Below are positions 37,997 to 51,100 of a DNA stretch of 64,000 nucleotides, one piece after another. Every line of letters starts with the position of its first letter. Within the stretch, counting starts at the first letter, position 1. The stretch lies in assembly GCF_001949145.1 (NCBI RefSeq), contig NW_019091379.1, forward strand, positions 1,492,765-1,556,764, read 5' to 3'. Under the pieces are notes generated by a model that saw only the letters and a program-made list of their open reading frames with translations, was not told the origin of the DNA and did no database searches. This DNA is from Acanthaster planci. Taxonomy: Eukaryota; Echinodermata; Asteroidea; Valvatida; Acanthasteridae. A program made the translations under genes and the position numbers.

Positions 37997-38800
37997 TGAA
38001 AAATAGGAGCGTGCTTTCAGAAATATTGTACAAATAACTGTACCAATGACTTCAGAAAGTCAGTATTTGTGCTGTGTGGTTGCATATCAGCAGTGGGCTG
38101 CAATATTTTCAGTCAAAATATTTCAGCCACAATAACATGGTCTACAAGCAGTTAAAAAATCTGAAGATACCGGCTTTCTGTTAGGCGACTAAAAGTCATT
38201 TATCAAACAATGCTAAGTGTGGGAATGGTGGACTGGTAGCTTCCACATCAGGAATTGTATTTGGGTCAATGACCTGATGAGGTTAGTTTCAACAAATTGT
38301 AAATTAACTTGAAGAGTAAATAGTTCATTTCAGATGAAGTGGTAAGATTATTCAAACTTTTACGGTATTTTTGTCAATTGATTCCCCAGAATTTCTTAAT
38401 GATATTAAATTTTGTCCAATATGCTGCCCTTAAAGAAGCACCTTGGTAAAGCCTCAAGTCTCGTAGGTATCATCGGAGGATTACTGAAATGCAAATGAGC
38501 ACTATTGCTGAACGTCGTGAACTCAAAAGAACTTTGAAGAGTGTGAGCTTTAAGACAAGCTGGCGGAAAGAATGCAGAGTCAACCAAGAGGTTTACCTCG
38601 AGGTTGAACAGGGTTTTGTGGGATATCGTGGGGTAAAACCTCAAGTTACACCTTATTTAATAGAGTTACACCATATTCAACATTTTTCACTAATAACTGG
38701 GGTGTAAGGGTGCTGTGGCATTACATTCCAACTTTTCGAATACGGGTGCAGGAATACACCAAAGCACTGCCTACACCTGTGCATATAACTTTAGTAGACA

Positions 38801-38858
38801 TTAACCCTGTAGTCCACAATCCTTAAACTGTCAGAGAATTGAGGATTACTAGGGTTAA
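38801..38858. repeat. TTAACCCT miniature hairpin, diverged copy
   Basis: TTAACCCTGTAGTCCACAATCC pairs imperfectly with GGATTACTAGGGTTAA; the centre reads TTAAACTGTCAGAGAATTGA. Both ends are TTAA. It has the same size and end sequence as the copies at 22963 and 53310, with more changes in the stem. Confidence 0.6.
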
Positions 38859-39649
38859 TGAACATCCTGTAAGAAACACCCCGTGCAAGATATGCTCTAG
38901 CAGGCTGGCTTTCAGGACAGATGTGTTTTTTTGTGAAGGGAACTTGAATGAACCTCATTCTGCTTGTAGTATGCAAGATGTTGTCATGAAGCAGTTAGAG
39001 TGCAATACATGTATATGTACATAAGATTTTTTGAATGCTACTGATTGATGTGAATGATTATATTTTGACCAAATTTTCTTGTATTCTAGACTGAGAGTAC
39101 TATGGTAAGAAGCATTTCATTTCCGTCCAACTGATATGTGAAGCCTTGTGTACAGCTGAGCCATCAATTTGCTGGTTATTGTAAATTAAATCTTCAGTTC
39201 TGAAAGTGACTTCCAACTTATGTTCTTCATTTATTATAAAGATTCTATATTAAAATCTTTACAAATGCTTGAAAAGGTTGGCTACACATTTCCTTGAATA
39301 GAAACAAAACAACATTTTATGTAGGAAATTTCCTTTGACTTTTATGGCTTTAAGACAAACGGAAGGATTTTCTTGCTATTGATAGTCAAATTTTTGCTCT
39401 CCATAGGCCCTAAAAAACGTGTTTGTACGTACTTCACGAGAGAGTTTCCAGGAACAAAGGGAAAGATAATGTCTTCTCTTTGCAGATGCTGCTGTTCATC
39501 ACTGTAAATTTAAAACTACATTATCACGCAAGATCAAAGTCCATCCAAATTTCCAGATATGTAATGACACCCCACATTATCGATTTCCAATTTGGAATGG
39601 TGCTAACAGGGGATTGTTCTCTTTTGCAACATAATCCGGCATCTCTGCA

Positions 39650-41082
39650 CTATTTCTTGAAGTATTGAAGCAGATCCAACTCGACAAGTTGCTTAGTGAC
39701 AGCTTGATCCCATCCCTTATTGGCTGCTGGGTTGATAGGGGAAGGGTGCATAATGGTCACCACGCGTACCCCTTCAACACCCCCGGCCTGTAAGGCCCTC
39801 TTGGCCCTCTCCTCAGCAAACTTCCCGATACCCACCACTACCTTGGCCTCAAGAAGCTGAACCATCTTGCAGATGAAGGTGTCACAGAGCTCTACCAGCT
39901 CCTTGCGCGCGCCCACCAGCATGTCCGCCGGCGTGATGTTCTTCCCCGTTTCGGACATGAAGACCAGGGAGCAGTGGTTATAGACAAAGGCGTGACGGAA
40001 GAACGCCTCGGGGGTTCCGCAGAGTGTCTTCCACAGCCCCCAGAAGCGACTGCCACTCACTTCTTTCCGGTCACAGCTCAGCCCCACAATCTGTCTCTTA
40101 GGGTGCTCTTTGGGTGGCTTGCCAACATTTCCTGTGATGCCCAGAAAGTTGACGACAGAATCGTGCTCTCCAAAGGGAACCTTGGGAAAGAAACAACAAG
40201 ACTATTTAAGGACCAAGATTAGTAGTTTCTACATCCAGACTAGGCATATGTCAAGGCTCAAAGTTGCCAGAGTATGCTAAAGGTCTGTAAGATTTGCAAA
40301 CACTCAAGAACGATCTGACAAAATTACTGAGAGAAACCTTATTTGGAAAATTAGAGTAAATATGGAATTGCACAGAGCTAGCTTGTGAAAACCCTCTATC
40401 AGTTGTCATTTTGAACCAAAAAAAGGGGCAAGGTGCAATAACGAGCCAAGAAGCGATGGAAATGCAATCAGGGCCCCAAGAGCTGCCTGATAAAACCTCT
40501 GACGGTTATTACTGATCTCCACTGCGCCACAGTTATACTTGGTCTGTAGCTTGAAAGTGGGGCCAAAAGCCGTCTTGGGGTGCTTCCAGCAATGCGACCT
40601 TTGTAGCTGCAGTTTACAGTATGTGAGAATTTCACAGGACATGGCGTAGGATTAGGATCATTTTCACTGAAACTTACCCCGTTCTGTGCCATTCCAAACG
40701 GGCCAGGGTTCATTCCCAGGAAGAGGATGTCTTTCGTTGAGTTGCAGTACTTTCTGATGTAGTCCTCATGTGGCTCGCTGGCGTACTCGAGTGGATTATA
40801 CACGTACTCCACTGGCTTCCCAAACTCCATCCCGGCCACGTCCCTGTTGAAGGGTGCCACCAGTTCAGACAAGAAGCGATCGGCGATGCCGCCAGATGAC
40901 GGCGTTGTGACATTACTTGTGGTGGCCGGGGCAATCGCTGATGCTGCATCACCCATCGCATTCACCCCATCTTGCCAGAGATGCGCACCGGTTGCTCCAT
41001 CTATTTCATCCTCTTGGTTGCTTTTCACCATTTTTGCCGATACTTCATTCTGATCACGGGCTGCAGTCCTTTTCCTGGGCAT
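39650..41082 (-). CDS. SMUG1: Single-strand-selective monofunctional uracil-DNA glycosylase SMUG1 (2 coding exons)
   Basis: SMUG1 removes uracil and oxidised pyrimidines from DNA to start base-excision repair in the nucleus. Exons 40678-41082 and 39650-40180 join in phase 0 to 936 nt (311 aa; human 270). Motif 1 GMNPGPFGMAQNG is at about 123-135 (catalytic Asn within GMNPG at 125) and motif 2 HPSPINPAANKGW is at about 280-292 (catalytic His 280). SGSRFWG matches the human SGARFWG. YNPLEYASEPHEDYIRKYC matches human YNPVEYAWEPHRNYVTRYC. The N-terminus has an extra ~45 residues beginning MPRKR, a possible nuclear-localisation signal. The start is the first in-frame ATG; the codons before it are non-ATG and precede a strong pyrimidine-AG acceptor (exon starting 41096), so exon 1 is probably non-coding and located near 41.93 kb. 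SMUG1 is head-to-head with the SKAP gene. Confidence 0.95.
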
Positions 41083-42152
41083 TGTAACCAACTTGTCTTG
41101 GAAATGAAAAAGGAAAACACCTCACAAAACTACCGGTATTTGAAATGTATGTGTGTTTGAAGTGCTTTCCGTGTTTTTTTTTGCTGAATCTAATCATGAC
41201 AATTAAAGAATCCCCAGGGCAATGGTAGGATCTCCAAACCCACTTGAAAAAAAAAATTGTCCCCGCTTAGGGGGACATTCTCTGTATGGGGGAATGATTT
41301 TGTCCCCACATAAAGGGACTTCTCCACATTCAGGGGCAGTCGGGAGGGCGTCACTGAATCTTGGTTCTTCTCTCTGATTGGTCAACTGATGGCTACTCCA
41401 TATTTCACACTCAAAACTCAAAGGGGCAAAAAAAGTTTGCGCTCATGGGGAAAAATCTAAATTATTGACAAAACTCTTGACCTTTACATCAAATGTGCCT
41501 GAAATTTCACTATTTACATGCTATAAACATCTCCCACGCTGTACTGAAAAGGTTTCAGTTATTTTTATCATATTGCTGCAAAAAAGAGGAAAACATGCAA
41601 ATCCCTGTAGAAAGTGAATGGAGAGTTGCCCAGATCATGCAGACCTACATGTACATAATGTACTAGTACTAAGCATGACTAGGCCAATGGAACAACCTCC
41701 GACCTCGAGCCGGTAGACGTGACTGAGGTTATCTACAGCCATTTTGTATCAGATCAAATTATTATGTGTACATTGTGATGTGGTATTTTTTAACACCCAT
41801 CTCTGTTAAAATCGTAAAAATAAATATTCCATTACCAAATCGAAGACGTGTCGTCTGCTAACTAGCGCTACACTGGCACGACTGACGCCGGGCCGGCCGT
41901 ACATACGTACGTGTACGCGTACGTACCTGGATGTAAAGATCTAACTAACGTTGAGGGCGCAATTCACGTTTCCCACGCGGAAGTAGAAACCGTGCGCGTC
42001 ATTTCCACTAATTCGGCAGACGACGTCGTGAACAAAAGCTCAATGAGGAAGTAACCTGCAGAAAAAGTTGATCGAAGGTTGGCGAGCTGCAATGAAACTC
42101 CGAAAACATCGATTTTATTGTTGAATAATCAGATGATTGCCGGTGTGTCAAC
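41083..42152. promoter_or_regulatory. SMUG1-SKAP head-to-head promoter region
   Basis: About 1.07 kb separates the two start codons. A CpG-rich core (41860-42040) contains GGGCCGGCCG, TACGCGTACG, CACGCGGAAGT (ETS-like) and GACGACGTCG (CRE-like), with no TATA box. On the minus strand CAG|GTACGT at 41927/41926 is a good donor that fits the acceptor before 41096, giving a predicted 830-bp 5' UTR intron for SMUG1. On the + strand three short upstream ATGs precede the SKAP start (42043, 42092, 42133). Confidence 0.5.
41240..41345. repeat. GTCCC/GGGAC repeat upstream of SMUG1
   Basis: The segment GGGAATGATTTTGTCCCCAC then ATAAAGGGACTTCTCCAC is the inverted form of blocks at 22826 (CCTTTATTCGGAGACAAAAT) and 27038 (CCCTTTATTCAAAGACAAAA), each followed by CAGT(C/T)CCC. 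It is a dispersed short repeat of unknown class. Confidence 0.5.
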
Positions 42153-45100
42153 ATGCCAGAACTGGAACACGTCATCGAGGAGGTGAAACGATTCCTCAAA
42201 GGTAGGTTTTAAGTGAAAAATGTTCCGTTTTGATGGTCACAGCCAGCTCATGATCAGGCCATGGAGCTGTCAATGATCACGCGTATGGTCGCCGAACAAG
42301 TCTCTGGGTATGTACATATGCATATGTACAATGTACATGTATGCTGTTTAACTTTCTGTCTTTACTTTACTGGATGATAGACTGAGGTTGAGAATTTTTC
42401 AGCCGTGGTTGATTCATAATTTGGGCCTGTACCGGTATGTATCTGACCAACTTTGAATGATTCTGATCAGTTGTAACATTTTCAAAGTTTCACATTTTGG
42501 CATACACTTTTGTGATACAGGCACCGGTGGGGAAAGCAGTAGTGTATGTGTAGGCACGATTGGTTGATCAGTGATCATGCAATCACACAATCACATTCTG
42601 CTGTCGGCGAATCCTGTATGAAATCTCCTGGACTTCACTTCCCTTTTTGAGTCAATTTTCTGAAACCGTGAAATAGAAAGAAATGCAATCTTCCTAGAAG
42701 TACCGGTAAAATTTATTGACAGGTTGTACTGTACATCAAGATCAAGGGAGCACACAAATGGAACGATCCTACCGTACCAGTAGGCATACACATGCATGTA
42801 AACAGTGTGCATACATGTGTTCTGTTGTCGTTGTTACGCCCCAACTATAGCATACATGTAAGTCCCAACTAGAGTGCTACAGTCATGACAGTTGGGCTGG
42901 CCCAACTACAGCAGAGAGGTCCTGTGTGCATGATGTGCCCAGCATGTGCCAAAGTCATATATATTGTTTACAAATGTCATGTCATCGGTCATAGGGCTAG
43001 AGGAACGGATGAAGTGCCACATTTTAGATGAATTGTGTCAAGTGTGAGACACATTGACTTGGATAATGTTGAGTCATTTGCCACACACATTGGTCTACAA
43101 TAGTTGGGCCAGCCCAACCGTAGGACTACAGTTAGGACTGTCCCAACTATAGTTGGGGCTTATGCTATAGTTGGGACGTAACGTCATCATGCAAGTTTGT
43201 GTATGTATTCATTATTAAGTCTAAGAATAAGATTTGCTTACATGTTGTTTGTGATGTGTCAGGTACCCATCCGCCTACATGTATTTCATTACCTGAAAAA
43301 GACTGTTTGTTTTGTTTTATACGTTTAAGCTCATTGACCCTAAAAGAGCTGGGGGGCAGAATCTGCAGCCCCTTAATCTTTTTTCCCCTTGAGATCGCCA
43401 CAATGCACTTTTTAAGAGTTGAGCCTTTAGGAGTTTTTAGAGTAACTGCAGTCATTTTGACACCAGTTTTGCCGATCTTGTACATTTTTTTCCAAGATGG
43501 GTTAGCCCAAACTGTATTCTTTTTCCACTGCAGTGCTCAGTATACACATACTGGCATGCATGTAGCCTTGAATTTCGAACGACCGCAACAACAAAATCAT
43601 ACACTGAGCTCAAAGTTCACCGTGTCAAGTGTCCTTATATGCATGCCAAGTTTTAAAAAAAAATCGAGCAAGGCACAGCTGAGTCCTCCACCCCGTCCCC
43701 CCAATTTTCATTGCAGCCAGAAGGCGCTTTGCTCAGCACTGTGCGGTGTACTGTGATAGTTGCACAAGCTACTGTATTTAAACAGCGTTTTCTTTTGGTG
43801 ACAGTGCAAAATGGAAAAGAAAAACATTACTTTTGTGTTTCTATTCCAGAAAAATGTACATTTTATATCCTTGTAGTGTCAGGTGTAAACAGTTCTTTTC
43901 CTTAACGATCATCTCAACAGTTGGGTGAAAAATTCCATTCTTTAACAAACTGTCAGTATATAGTATACTGTATCATTTGGAGCTGCTACCCTAAAAACGT
44001 AGCACATGGCACTGTTTACGAATTACCCGAAAGACGCCTACATACATGTACATGTACTCACTTAAAATTGAATTCCACTGTAAGTGGTGGCATGCAACTG
44101 TTGTAAGATTTTATCAGTTTCTATTGTTGCTGTTGGGTTTGGGAAAAATACCATGACACGACGATGTTACCGACAAAGGTGTGGTTGTTTAAAGGGTACA
44201 TTAATCTCTGGGACCTGACCTTTACGGAAACAGGTACATGTAAATACCGTAGTGCTGCAGGCCTGTCGTATGATACACAATCAAAAATACCGGTACGGTA
44301 CACTGCGTAAAATCTGTACATGTACATGTAGCTCTGCATTCCATGACTGTACATAGAAGACCAACCATACAAGAACATAATTTTGTCATGGTGGATAGTA
44401 CCAGTCAAGTTCCAGTATTGTAAGCTATTAAGTACTGTCGATTATCATGTTAACCAGTTTACGCACAAATGACAAAACTACTAGTACATTGAATTTCATA
44501 TCCAGTCAGTGGATTTAAGAAGCAAGGCCGGTTGAGGCTTGGCCATATTAGTCACTGCCATGTGATACTCATGAGGTTCCTTATACATATATACCCTTAC
44601 TCAGTATCCTGTTAAGTCCGGCAGTAGCCTTGTTTGGAGCTTAAAATAGTCTTTTAAATGGTAAATTCCAATACTAACAGATCTGAGTAATAAACCTTGT
44701 CTGGCCGCATTCAAGTATGACCAACAACTTAATCATTAATTGTTCTTATGCTGTAAATATATGTAAACCAATGGAAGTTCCTTACTTCACCAGCACTGTG
44801 CATCTTCATGTACAAAATCTTTAAGTTAGAACCAAAACAAAAAATGGTGCTTTTTGTATCATCGGTCATGTCTATATATGATGAGTCATTGACCAAAAAA
44901 AGCTGAAAAAGGCTGAAACAAAAGTGCTCAGTTTTGCTTTAAAAGTCCCTTTTGTAGGGTAAATACATTTAGAAGTACAGTTTACATGCACATATATTTT
45001 TTGAACCAAAAAAGTGCTTAAAAATGCAAATTTTGTTTGGAAAGCTTTTAGCAGATTCAATTTGATTTGTTTGGTTTCCTCATATGCCATGACTATAAAA

Positions 45101-48100
45101 ATGGATGCAAAAGTTTTTATAACAATTTTCCAAAAGTGACCAATTTTCTTGTCTTATATCCAATTGCTGTAGCAGGAAGTGGCTGGCCACTTGGACTTTT
45201 TCTGTGCAAAATTTTATCTTCCTATAAATAGCAGCTTATTTCCTTTTCCCTGGCTCAACTGGCCCAGGCTCCCCCCAGGCAATAAACTGATGAGGGGAAG
45301 TTTTTGCAGAATCAGAGCTGGCACTCTTGATCTGTGAGCGGATAAACAAAGTTTCACTGCCATCACCCAAACTGTGATTATGAGCTGCCTGAGGTGGCAA
45401 AATCTTTTTTTCAGGATGTGTGCATTAAGTTGCATACATTTGACTGATCTGGTGACAAAAATCAGGAGCCATTTACTGCAGTTTCCCCACGCGCGTGAAC
45501 AAAAGAGATGCACATTGAATGCTTCCTCATCAGCCAATAGCGGCTCATTGCTAACCAAAGATATGCGCTTGTCAAGCTTAGGAATGCGCGCCTGAGTGGT
45601 GGGGACTCTGCAGTAATGGTGTCAGCAAATTGGTCAGTACAGGACATTAATGTACAAATGTACTTTAAGTTGTTAGGACATGCACATGTACATAATATAG
45701 TACGTGTATGCTATGTGCACATGTATGTAGAATCACATGACTGATCTTTTCTTTGTGCACGCATATTAATCCTGTGAGCTGGATTTGAGCTTTGGTGCAT
45801 ATCCTAATTGAATTTCAAATTTTTGCACTTGTTACCGGTGACTATCTAGCTTTTCTTAGAATAGTTTATCATATACATTTATGTGTGGTACATGTACATG
45901 TACAATGTACATAAATTAGTAAGCTTGCACTTATCTTGACCATCTACGTGAATGCTGTACATGGCTGGATAGTTTGTGTTTGGGGAAGCCAAGTATACTG
46001 TTGCCATTTTTACAAGCAAAAGGTCGTCATTTTTGTTTTGGTTGTTTGTATGCATGTTATGTACAAAAACATGTTCCCCTTAAGCATGTTAAGTTTGAAG
46101 CACAAGTGCCTCATGTCCAGAGTGTGTGGGATTTGAGAGAAAATGACATTTTGTCAACCATTTCGTCCACTGCCTTGTCTCTCCAGCGGAAGATGTTACT
46201 GTTTCTGGTTCTGCATCTTTCCTCAAACTCTTTCCTGGTCATTGCTTTGACATTTCTGGTTGGGGGTCCTGAAAAAACTCCCACCTGTACAGGTACATGT
46301 ACATGTATGTAGTGCGTATGATGCCGCCACAGCAGCAACAAATAGAGAAGCGGGTACGCATAACACATGCATGGCACCAGTATGTGCTTACAGTAGTTGA
46401 CAAGGACACATTGCAGAAGTATATGTAAACGTGTACCGGTACACAGCGAAATGTGTCTTCCCAGTGTGATTGTTTCATGGTGAAAAGCAAGCATCAGCCT
46501 GCAAAGAGTTGAGATATGGTATGCAGCCATTGGGCTTCTTTAAGACTACGGTAGTTGAACCCGTATTTTGTAACTGATTGTTCTTGGGGTAAATGTGTTT
46601 ATTTAGAGCCGATATCTGTTCTGTAACACTTGCCATAGGTTGCTGGTGGTGGAACGATTTTCGAAATGGGTAATTGTGAGACCGTCAGACATCAGCCATT
46701 TATAAGCCGATCCACAAACCCTACTCCATTATAGGACCTGCAAAAGGGGGGGCCACCAGGCCCGCCTCCCCCCACTTCCACCGTCAGTGCCATAGACCTG
46801 TACAGTTCCGTTCTCTGTCAGAAAGTTTTCCTCTGTTTCCTTCTTTGTTTTGACAGATGTGGAGACATATCTATCCGTCACCCTCAAGAAGGAGAAACTG
46901 AAGAGAGAGACAAACGCAAAGAGAGAGGAGCTTCTTAAGGATGCGGCCAGCCTCATTGGCAAACTTTCACCTCATGAGATAGAGGAAGAAGAGCAAGGTA
47001 CAGTTGATTGGGATAAGTTGCAGGAACGGCGTTCTTGATTTTAAGCCTCCGGCATAAGCCTGGAGCGTAAATGGTCAACAGAGCATTTTTTTCAGAGTAC
47101 ATGTACTGTACTAGTATACATGTACTTTTAAGAACCATTCATGCATGTATGCAGAGCTAAACTTTCATTAGGTTAGTTGTAAGAATGGTATGAAATTTAA
47201 GTAGCAAATTGTTTACTTGAATCAAACACTGAGCAAAAGGCAAACTAGTGTGGTCCGATTTGTACACATGTACCGGTATACCAGTACATGTATGCATGGT
47301 GTTCAAAAGAAAAAGCAATGGAAATGCCCTGTTGCGGACAAGGATTCTTACACGTATGTGACCCCCAATGGACCAGTTGGATTCCTTCCAAACTACTGTA
47401 AACACTTGCACTGGTTCTCCAAGACGTACACGTAGGCTATGATGCAGTCAGACCCTGCAGTACACTTGGGTCTTTGCAAAGCTCAGGTTCTCTGTAGACT
47501 TTTTCATGTACCAGTTCATACTAACTCCATCCTAGAAATTTCCCTACGGAGGTCCACGTACACATACGTACCAGTAACCCATCTATACTGAGAAACTCAA
47601 AGCAGTAGCAGGTGGCTTCTGTTTGTTTTTTTCTGCTTGAGGTTTCCCTAAGGTTGACTGACAGTCTCACCAAAAATTCAGTAAGGTAATATTTATGATT
47701 TTTTCCCTTTTGTACTTGGCGGAAATGTGAATTTGAATACTTTTTAGTGTTACTCTTCACCGATTGATGTATTTCAATTTATCCTGTTGGTAAAAGTTTT
47801 GGAAATGTACATGCATACTTTAAAAACGTGCTTAGTAGGAGTTGAACCCCCAATCTTGTCCCCACATGATTTTTGACACACTTCACGATGGGTATGTGCT
47901 GATGTTCATAACAGGCTCATTAAAATAATTTTGTTTACATAGAAAGAGATTTTGTGCCCCGTGTACATGTACATGCCATAGACTACTTAATATTTTGTAG
48001 TTTGAAAGGGAATGAAAGAGGAAAAAGAAAAAAATGGGGGGGGATTGTAGTGAAAAGTTGTTCTGAGTATGCTTTCTGTGTTGCGGATTTGTCACCGCTA

Positions 48101-51100
48101 TATGCTGTAAATGAGTTTCATTCGCTCTGTCATCACTGACAAATTTCATGGCCTTGACTGTCCCACAGAAAAGTTGCGAGCCTGTTTGAAACAAGTTAGT
48201 AATCATGAAAGTAAAAAAAAATGGCGAGCTTATCAGTCTCAAGCTGGCTAAATATAACACGTCTTTAAGCTCCTTGCCAAAGATAGGGGCTGACCTCGGT
48301 TCCTGTAATTTGATTCCATTTACTGGGCCATTCTCTTACATCCTTCTCCGGGGACCTCCACTCCATGTTGTGTGTAGTCACCTGCGTAATAATCACCCGC
48401 CGATCAGTCGATCCCCCTCTGCATCGAAAATTCAGCATTTCCTCAGCTGGATGCCGAGGGTAGAAGGGGGTAGAGAGAGAGCTGCACCAGTCAGGTCCCT
48501 GATAAATGCTCCCACAGGACCCACCGTTGGAAGCGTCATTTCCCCTACCCCCAGCCAAGCTTCCTCCATACAGCCAGCTGCTGTATGGCTGTATACATTA
48601 TAACTTTACTCGAAGGGGGGGGGTTAGGATTTATGGATCAAGCTATTCAAATTGATATACTCTGTGTGCGGTTTCAAGTTTTCTAGCCTGCCCTAGGCAT
48701 GTTGTAAACCATATAGTCTTGCCATTTATTCAGCCCCTCCCTTGCCCCCTTTACCATACCTCAGCCTGTTTATGTAGTGGCATGGTTGGAATACGGGAGG
48801 GGGGTGCTGATGTGGGGTTCTACTTTGAAAGTGCCCCTTCTAGTCCAATTTTTTTTTTGTCGTCTAGGTTGGGCGAGTCTCTAAAAAGCTCCCCCCTTTT
48901 GTCCCACACTGTACAGAATGCCAGGTTTTTGTCAATGACATGATCATCACAAAGACTGCATGGCCATGCCCAAATTCTTATGGGTATTTTCCATGTTTCC
49001 ATCAAGATGCCCAACAGTAGAATGAAAACAAAAAGTCAACATCTTTGAGAGTAAAACGCCTGTTATACATGTACACTGTATGTGGGACGCACATGTACGT
49101 GGGTAGCATGTTTGAAATCATGGAATGGGCCTTTTTGGATTAGGCAATATTACTTGTACTGTAGGTTTAATGACTATAATATTTGGCTTGAATTCTTCCA
49201 CAGTTTATTGATTGAGTAAACGTGACATCTTCACGAAGATGCCATGTGTACCCAATCAATGAGCTACAAGTGCCTCATAATTTTGTACAGTACACAGGTG
49301 TATACATGTACATGTACATAATGTTCATGTACTGTACATGTACTTAAAGGCTTTTCACACAAGTACCATACCGGTACTTGGTGATCGAGGAAGACTGAAC
49401 ATGAACTACATGTACATTTGCATGTATGATTGTGACATTAGATCAAAACTTTGTGCTGTGATTTTGCAAACGTTGAACACATTTCAAGTCAAGTGATTTT
49501 GGTGCAGAAAAAGCTTGGCAAGGCCAAATCGGTTTCACTTTCATCTGAAGTTTGAACCTGCATGTCTGAACTTTGTATAGCTGCCAGTACATGGGCATGA
49601 TGAGAGTATTCTTGCCTGGCTTGTTGCTGAATAAATAGGCCTACTGTATTTTTTGTACAGGAGTTTACATCATATTACATGTACGTACACGTACTTATTC
49701 AAGCTCTGAATTCTAAGGAAAAATCCTCCAAATCTTGTGGTGGATTTTGAAGGATTGTATTGCTTAACAGACATTGGGAATTTTACCGCCTGGAATTGCT
49801 CCTTCTGATCTCCTTTTGTCACACAATGTGGGTCTGACTTGCAATGAGGAAGTGAATCAGTTTGTGGCTTTAAGACCATGTTTAATGGATTTTTAGCAGG
49901 ATCTGCAGTAATGAGGGAAATGTGAGGAATTCTTTTTCTTTTTGAAGAGATTAAGGGGAATGCTTCTAGTGATTCAGTACCAAGAAATCCGGATTTTTTA
50001 AGGAGGGGAGGTTCTGTTATTTGCTTTCTCTTTTCTTTCTTTTTAAAAGGTACCCATTCCCATTGCTGCAACCTGTTGAAACAGGTGCCGGTACATCAGA
50101 TGGAATGTTCATGATCGCCTGCAGATTCTGTGTCTTGATTGGTTTAGAGCTAGTCACATGACAAATTTGCTATTTTTTACTATCTTGCTTTTCAGGGCCT
50201 AAAGAACTACAGTGTATGTACCATACCTGTAGCAACCAAAGAAAGTAATGACAACAAGAAGCATTGTTGAGCAAATTATGCAGTGCTACATGTGTGTGCA
50301 TAAAGCTGGGTTCAAACATTTTGTGAATATACACATGGAAACTGCAGGTACCGGTAGTTTGGAAAAGTGCAGGTATTTTGGAACAAATTTCTTGTTTAAC
50401 ATTACTTTTGTATGCATGTAGACCAAATTAATTAGTTACAACATAAATCAAGCAGTCTGTGGGAGAGGCATCATAATGCAAACATTGACTGCTTTCTTGA
50501 AAAATGAGCCTCTCTTAGCGATGCTTCAAGGCTTCACCTTTGAAAAAAGAGAGTGCTTCATCAGTTGCTGAGGAGGCTATTGTGACACCACTGGAAGCTG
50601 TCAAAATTCATTTTTTTTAAATATTCAATGCACAATAACATGAATAATGATTTGTGTGATGCACACTGAATGAATAGACTTAAAATGTACTTGTACATGT
50701 ATGTAATCTGTTGGAATTCATAAAAGCAAAACTGTTCCATAAAAGCAAAACTGATGTACCATTGTTCACAGAAAATTGGCCTTTGAAAAAAGACTTCAAA
50801 GGTTGACAGTGTGTGCTTATGGCTGTATGCAGCACAATTCTTCTCTGGACGGAAGTAGTAGTGAACCACATAATGTACAGTACCGATATCCTTCCATTGC
50901 AGAAAGTTTAGGGGAAGTCCCTAACTCGGCATTCAGTTGGACTTTTGTCAGTGTACATGTACATTGTAGCTGTGTACATGTACATCCTTGTGCCTGTTTT
51001 CCACAAAGCATACATGTACAGGAAGAGCAAACATTTTAACCTTTGCTTGAAAGTTCATCCAGAGTAACGTCAGGCTTTGATCTTTACAGCGGCCAATACT

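Larger units (their letters stand above)
37429..39649. other. IQCB1-SMUG1 convergent intergenic region
   Basis: This contains the IQCB1 3' UTR (ATTAAA at 37508-37513) and, on the minus strand, the SMUG1 3' UTR with AATAAA at 39235-39230. It also contains a repeat with CGACATTTCGGCCAGGATAT / CTGGCCATCCTCTGGAG (37955-37995) and a hairpin at 38801. No open frame here is recognisable. Confidence 0.55.

Noticed and set aside
38274-38280. CTGATGA as a hammerhead ribozyme core near the Penelope-like fragment
   Set aside because: The following sequence does not form a convincing stem II with a properly placed GAA and no cleavage-side stem was found.
43199-43756. 185-codon open frame on the + strand in SKAP intron 1
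   Set aside because: It has no ATG-supported domain, is composed of low-complexity Phe/Cys/Ser runs typical of AT-rich non-coding DNA, and resembles no family.
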